Positions 60,168 through 64,000 of a stretch of 64,000 bases of DNA are shown here, piece after piece. The first letter of the stretch is position 1; the number at the start of each line of letters is the position of its first letter. Where the stretch lies: assembly GCA_017744315.1 (NCBI GenBank), contig JAGIBN010000009.1, positions 1 through 64,000 of the forward strand, given 5' to 3'. Below the pieces are notes generated by a model. That model was not told the DNA's origin. It made no database searches and saw only the letters and a list, made by a program, of their open reading frames with translations. This DNA comes from Porphyrobacter sp. GTDB taxonomy: Bacteria > Pseudomonadota > Alphaproteobacteria > Sphingomonadales > Sphingomonadaceae. The position numbers were made by a program, and so were the translations under genes.

Positions 60168-61651
60168 TGACCAACATCACCGAACTCGGCGTCGCGGCGA
60201 TCCGCGACGGTGTCGCCTCGGGCGAATTCACCGCGCGCGAAGCGGCGGAGGCGTTCAACGCCAATGTCGCTGCTGCCGGCCAGCTCAACGCCTTCATCGT
60301 TGCCACGCCGGAAAAGGCGCTGGAAGCCGCGGACAAGGTCGATGCCGACCGCGCCGCAGGTAAGCCGCTCGGCAAGATGGCCGGCGTGCCGATCGGCATG
60401 AAGGACCTGTTCGCCAGCAAGGGCGTGCAGACCACCGCGGCCAGCCACATCCTTGAAGGCTTCACGCCCGAGTACGAAAGCACCGTCAGCCAGAAGCTGT
60501 GGGATGCGGGCGCGGGCATGCTCGGCAAGCTCAACCTCGACCAGTTCGCGATGGGCTCTTCGAACGAGACGAGCTACTTCGGCAATGTCATCAGCCCCTG
60601 GCGGCGCAACGACGGCGGCAACGCCGCGCTCGCGCCGGGCGGCTCCTCGGGCGGCAGCAGCGCGGCGGTTGCGGCGCGGCTGTGCCCGGCAGCGACCGGC
60701 ACCGACACCGGCGGGTCGATCCGCCAGCCTGCCGCGTTCACCGGCATCTCCGGCATCAAGCCGACCTACGGCCGCTGCAGCCGCTGGGGCATCGTCGCCT
60801 TCGCCAGCTCGCTCGACCAGGCCGGCCCGATGGCGCGCGACGTCACCGATTGCGCGATCATGCTGGAAAGCATGGCCGGGTTCGATCCGAAAGATTCGAC
60901 CAGCCTCGACATGCCGGTGCCCGAATGGAGCAAGGCGCTCGACGCCAACCTCAAGGGCAAGAAGGTCGGCATTCCGCGCGAATACCGGATGGACGGCACC
61001 GACGAGGAAATCCTCAAGTCCTGGGACGACGGCATCGCCTGGCTCAAGGATGCTGGCGCCGAAGTGGTCGACGTCAGCCTGCCGCATACCAAGTACGCGC
61101 TGCCGACCTACTACATCGTCGCCCCCGCCGAAGCCTCGAGCAACCTCGCCCGCTATGACGGCGTGCGTTACGGCCTGCGCGAGCTGCCCGATGGCGCGAA
61201 CCTGCAGGATATGTACGCCGCGACCCGCGCCGCGGGCTTTGGCGACGAGGTCAAGCGCCGCATCCTGATCGGCACCTACGTGCTCTCCGCCGGGTTCTAC
61301 GACGCCTACTACACCCAGGCGCAGAAGGTCCGCACGCTGATTGCGCGCGACTTCGAGAACGCCTGGGCGCAGTGCGACGTGATCCTCGCCCCGACCACCC
61401 CGACCGCGGCCTTCCCGCTGGGCGACAAGGTCGACGATCCGCTGGCGATGTACCTCAACGACGTGTTCTCGGTCCCCGCGAGCCTGGCCGGTCTTCCGGC
61501 GATGTCGGTGCCTGCCGCGATCAATTCCGACGGCTTGCCGCTCGGCCTGCAGATCATCGGCAAGGCGTTCGACGAGCAGGGCGTGCTCAACGCCGGCCTG
61601 GCGATCGAGCAGCGCGCCGGGTTCAGCGCCAAGCCGGAGAAGTGGTGGTAA
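60167..61651 (+). CDS. gatA: Asp/Glu-tRNA amidotransferase subunit A
   Basis: 494 residues. The amidase-signature Ser-cisSer-Lys triad is in place: Lys79 in GMKDLF, a cis-Ser in the GGSSGGSS block (about 158-165) and nucleophile Ser184 in TGGSIRQPA. GatA hydrolyses glutamine and channels ammonia to GatB. It overlaps gatC by one base. The UPF0114 gene begins on the base after its stop. gatB is not next; it appears 2.3 kb later at the window edge. Confidence 0.97.
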   Translation: MTNITELGVAAIRDGVASGEFTAREAAEAFNANVAAAGQLNAFIVATPEKALEAADKVDADRAAGKPLGKMAGVPIGMKDLFASKGVQTTAASHILEGFTPEYESTVSQKLWDAGAGMLGKLNLDQFAMGSSNETSYFGNVISPWRRNDGGNAALAPGGSSGGSSAAVAARLCPAATGTDTGGSIRQPAAFTGISGIKPTYGRCSRWGIVAFASSLDQAGPMARDVTDCAIMLESMAGFDPKDSTSLDMPVPEWSKALDANLKGKKVGIPREYRMDGTDEEILKSWDDGIAWLKDAGAEVVDVSLPHTKYALPTYYIVAPAEASSNLARYDGVRYGLRELPDGANLQDMYAATRAAGFGDEVKRRILIGTYVLSAGFYDAYYTQAQKVRTLIARDFENAWAQCDVILAPTTPTAAFPLGDKVDDPLAMYLNDVFSVPASLAGLPAMSVPAAINSDGLPLGLQIIGKAFDEQGVLNAGLAIEQRAGFSAKPEKWW

Positions 61652-62197
61652 ATGGCGAGCGATCCGCTCACCGAACCGACCCGATTGAAGCCGCTGCCGC
61701 TGCTGATCTTCAGCTCGCGCTGGCTGCAGCTGCCGCTCTACGTCGGCCTGATCGTCGCGCAGTGCGCCTACGTGTTCCTGTTCCTGAAGGAACTGACGCA
61801 CCTGGTGATGCACGCCTGGGAGTTCACCGAGCAGCAGATTATGCTCCTGGTGCTCGGCCTGATCGATGTGGTGATGATCTCCAACCTGCTGGTGATGGTC
61901 ATCGTCGGCGGTTACGAGACCTTCGTCTCGCGTCTCGGCCTGCAGGGACATCCGGACCAGCCGGAATGGCTCAGCCACGTCAATGCCGGCATCCTCAAGG
62001 TCAAGCTGGCGATGGCGATCATCGGCATCTCCTCGATCCACCTGCTGCGGACCTTCATCGAGGCTGGTGCGATGGGCACGCCGACCGGGCGGGTCACCGA
62101 AACCGGGGTGATGTGGCAGACCATCATCCATATGGCGTTCATCGCTTCGGCCATAGGGATCGCCTGGGTCGACCGCATGACCCACACGAAGAACTGA
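61652..62197 (+). CDS. UPF0114 (YqhA/TIGR00645) membrane protein
   Basis: 181 residues with four transmembrane helices. Family patterns include SRWLQLPLYVGLIVAQCAYVF, LIDVVMISNLLVMVIVGGYE and AMAIIGISSIHLLRTFI. UPF0114 proteins are inner-membrane proteins of unproven function. It starts on the base immediately after the gatA stop, so it is translationally linked to the gat operon. Confidence 0.93.
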   Translation: MASDPLTEPTRLKPLPLLIFSSRWLQLPLYVGLIVAQCAYVFLFLKELTHLVMHAWEFTEQQIMLLVLGLIDVVMISNLLVMVIVGGYETFVSRLGLQGHPDQPEWLSHVNAGILKVKLAMAIIGISSIHLLRTFIEAGAMGTPTGRVTETGVMWQTIIHMAFIASAIGIAWVDRMTHTKN

Positions 62198-62245
62198 CAT
62201 GGAGCGCACGGAGAGCCTTGAGCCCGGTGCTCGTCTGAGGACCCC

Positions 62246-63406
62246 GTGCTAACCGAATTGACCGACACTCCCCGACCGACGGAGGGCGAACGCTTCATCG
62301 CGCTCGACTCGCTGCGCGGGTTGGCGGCGGTGATGGTGGTGGTGTTTCACATGGGCGCCTTCGGCCTCATCGCCAGCCTGGAGGTGTTTCGCCACGCCTG
62401 GCTGATGGTCGACTTCTTCTTCGTCCTCTCCGGTTTCGTGATCGCCGCGAGCTATGGCGACCGGCTCTCCGGCGGGTTTTCGCGCACGCGCTTCATGCTC
62501 TTGCGGCTGGGCCGAGTGGTACCGCTTCACGCAGCGACCGTGCTTCTGTTCCTGGCGTTCGAGGTGTTGTTCGTCCGCCTGTTCCTGCACCAGAACCATG
62601 ACGTGTTCTATTTCTGGCGCGGGTTCCTGCTGCTCGACGGTTTTGCCGAGCATACCGGGAACTTCTACGCTCCGGTCAGCTGGTCGATCTCGGTCGAGGT
62701 CATGCTCTACCTCGCCGCCGCCGTGCTGTTCGGCCTCGGCCGCACCGGCCTGGCGATCGCGGTTGCGGGCGCCACCGCGGCGTTGCTGGCGATGGCGACG
62801 GGATGGAACCACACCGGGTTCGGCATTCTCCTGCAGCGCGGCGTGCTGGGCTTCTCGCTAGGCGTACTCTGCTTCACGCTGCATCGGCGGTGGAACTGGC
62901 GCATCGACGTGGCTGCCATCACGGCCATCGAGCTGGCGTCGATCGCGGCGATTGTCTGGCTGCTGGTCGAGATGCCGTTCGGCCGCTTCACCACGATCGC
63001 TTGCTATCCGCTGTTCGCCGCAACGGTGCTGGTCTTCGCCCGCGACCGCGGCTGGGTGAGCCGGTGGCTGCAGCTCGGCCCGCTGGTGTGGGTCGGAACG
63101 CTGTCCTATTCGATCTACATGACGCACATGCTGGTGCTGCGGCCGCTCAATCGGGCCATGCCGACCGTGCTTGAAGCGGTCGGCCGCCCCGACCTGATCG
63201 GCAGGCCTTCGGACACCTTCGGTCTTCTCACGATGGAGCTGGGTAACACGGCGGAAACGCTTGTGACCGTGGGCATCGTTGCCTTGGTGCTGGTGATGTC
63301 GAATTACAGCTGGCGCTATGTCGAAGAACCTGCCCGGCAATGGTCGCGCCGCCAGGCGAAGCGCTGGGCCGATGCCCGCGCTGAACGGGGCGCTCTCCCC
63401 GCCTAG
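62246..63406 (+). CDS. acyltransferase family 3 (OafA/YrhL) membrane protein
   Basis: 386 residues from a GTG at 62246 (GAGGA 4 bases upstream). About ten helices. The acyltransferase-3 opening FIALDSLRGLAAVMVVVFHMG (about 18-37) has the catalytic His, with the next conserved block DFFFVLSGFVIA and WSISVEVMLYL further in. These enzymes O-acylate surface sugars such as LPS, peptidoglycan or exopolysaccharide. No SGNH domain is attached. The acceptor cannot be told. It lies between gatA and gatB, 48 bases after the UPF0114 gene. Confidence 0.92.
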   Translation: MLTELTDTPRPTEGERFIALDSLRGLAAVMVVVFHMGAFGLIASLEVFRHAWLMVDFFFVLSGFVIAASYGDRLSGGFSRTRFMLLRLGRVVPLHAATVLLFLAFEVLFVRLFLHQNHDVFYFWRGFLLLDGFAEHTGNFYAPVSWSISVEVMLYLAAAVLFGLGRTGLAIAVAGATAALLAMATGWNHTGFGILLQRGVLGFSLGVLCFTLHRRWNWRIDVAAITAIELASIAAIVWLLVEMPFGRFTTIACYPLFAATVLVFARDRGWVSRWLQLGPLVWVGTLSYSIYMTHMLVLRPLNRAMPTVLEAVGRPDLIGRPSDTFGLLTMELGNTAETLVTVGIVALVLVMSNYSWRYVEEPARQWSRRQAKRWADARAERGALPA

Positions 63407-63831
63407 AACACCACCATCGCCGCGTGCACGATCAGGGCTATCAGGACCAGGCTCGACATCACGAAGATCACGAAGCGCACGGTCACCTTGTTGACCGTCG
63501 CCTGCACCAGCGAGTGCACCACCCGCAGCGCGACGTAGGCCCACGCGAGCAGGGCGTTCAACCCATCGCCCGCGCCCACGATCGCCAGCACTATCGCCAC
63601 CGCGTAGAACACGGTCGGCGCTTCGTGCAGGTGGTTGTAGTTGTGCGCCTTCCATTGAACCTGGGCAGGAAGCACGGCGTCGAGCGACTTGTTTGGATCG
63701 CGCACCAGCTCGTCGGGATCGACCTTCGCGGCCATGAGCGCCGGGATACGCGTGGCGTACATCCACAACCACATCACCATGGTCCAGGCCGCCAGCGCGA
63801 CCACGGGCTGAAGGATTGCCATTCCAACCAT
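63403..63831 (-). CDS. MAPEG family membrane protein
   Basis: 142 residues from the ATG at 63831 (AGGGGG 6 bases upstream). Four transmembrane helices; the segment NYNHLHEAPTVFYAVAIVLA is the MAPEG active-site-like helix and VALRVVHSLVQATVNKVTVRF is the second signature. Eukaryotic members include microsomal glutathione transferases; bacterial members mostly have unknown activity. It is on the opposite strand and its stop overlaps the acyltransferase stop by 4 bases. Confidence 0.88.
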   Translation of the reverse strand: MVGMAILQPVVALAAWTMVMWLWMYATRIPALMAAKVDPDELVRDPNKSLDAVLPAQVQWKAHNYNHLHEAPTVFYAVAIVLAIVGAGDGLNALLAWAYVALRVVHSLVQATVNKVTVRFVIFVMSSLVLIALIVHAAMVVF

Positions 63832-63949
63832 CGGCTGCCCCCTGTCTTGTCGCTGGCAACCTAGCGTAGCGGGCGTCCGCTGCAAGCCATCGCAGGCGGG
63901 ATGCATCTAACGCTTCCCTACTCGGGAATGGCGCATTATCGGCTGGGGC

Positions 63950-64000
63950 ATGACTGAATCCACTTATCGCATCCACGGCGCCACCGGTGACTGGGAGGTC
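63950..64000 (+). CDS. gatB: Asp/Glu-tRNA amidotransferase subunit B, truncated by the window edge
   Basis: Seventeen codons from the ATG at 63950 to the edge read MTESTYRIHGATGDWEV, which matches the N-terminus of sphingomonad GatB just before its invariant IGLEVH motif. GatB carries the kinase and transamidation site. A GGGG tract lies 2 to 6 bases upstream. It completes the gatC-gatA-gatB set, with three unrelated genes inserted between gatA and gatB. Confidence 0.82.
   Translation, partial: MTESTYRIHGATGDWEV

Noticed and set aside
59852-62209. 785-residue open frame antisense to gatC-gatA-UPF0114
   Set aside because: It crosses three well-supported genes and is a shadow of their codon bias.

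Overview
The window is GC-rich, gene-dense DNA that looks like a Sphingomonadales chromosome (Erythrobacter/Novosphingobium type; genus not determinable by eye). Reasons: four TonB-dependent receptors, the gatC-gatA-gatB arrangement, a DUF3297 protein, a TIGR02186/TauE pair, a FecI/FecR signalling cassette, high G/C at third codon positions, and short GC-rich hairpin repeats between genes. No phage, insertion sequence, CRISPR array or plasmid backbone was seen.

Layout. 1-4433: end of an unidentified gene, a hairpin-rich gap, then a minus-strand operon (orphan ParA ATPase, ribbon-helix-helix-like protein, TPR/SPOR lipoprotein) facing a Sel1/SPOR protein. 4471-6586: DUF418 membrane protein, then bacterioferritin-associated ferredoxin and bacterioferritin with iron-box-like dyads. 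6782-10623: TonB receptor translationally coupled to a beta-propeller phytase lipoprotein. 10713-15638: another TonB receptor diverging from a small secreted protein across three inverted repeats, then an orphan PQQ dehydrogenase with a cytochrome c tail. 15746-19665: universal stress protein overlapping tail-to-tail with a GH43 glycosidase, two convergent paralogous small secreted proteins, and a PAP2 phosphatase. 19777-27051: a four-gene minus-strand cassette (ECF sigma, FecR, STN-type TonB receptor, 1074-residue autotransporter), the best candidate for an unusual system here.

27089-34828: membrane protein, MtgA, cation diffusion facilitator, GFA protein, small membrane protein, clpP-clpX and a fourth TonB receptor. 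34829-38873: repeat-rich gap, trigger factor with a long Lys/Ala/Pro tail, tRNA-Leu(UAG), two small proteins and NhaA. 39004-44978: an NfrB-like inner-membrane glycosyltransferase overlapping a barrel-like envelope protein, TauE/TIGR02186, and a HerA-like ATPase. 44982-50133: MATE transporter, QueE, a GTGTCACC repeat cluster, ValS. 50262-53811: a Mla-type lipid transport operon with a STAS domain fused to the permease. 53813-56891: a tightly overlapping minus-strand operon (CrcB, RluA-type synthase, HAD phosphatase, small membrane protein, ATP12-type chaperone). 57095-64000: RpsU, FKBP, DUF4153 protein, GatC, GatA, UPF0114 protein, acyltransferase, MAPEG protein, and the first 17 codons of GatB cut by the window edge.

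Together the genes point to a free-living, nutrient-scavenging Gram-negative that invests in TonB-dependent uptake (phytate phosphate, probably iron and glycans), envelope upkeep and iron storage, mixed with core translation and proteolysis genes. Domain calls come from reading the translated sequence; no database search was run.
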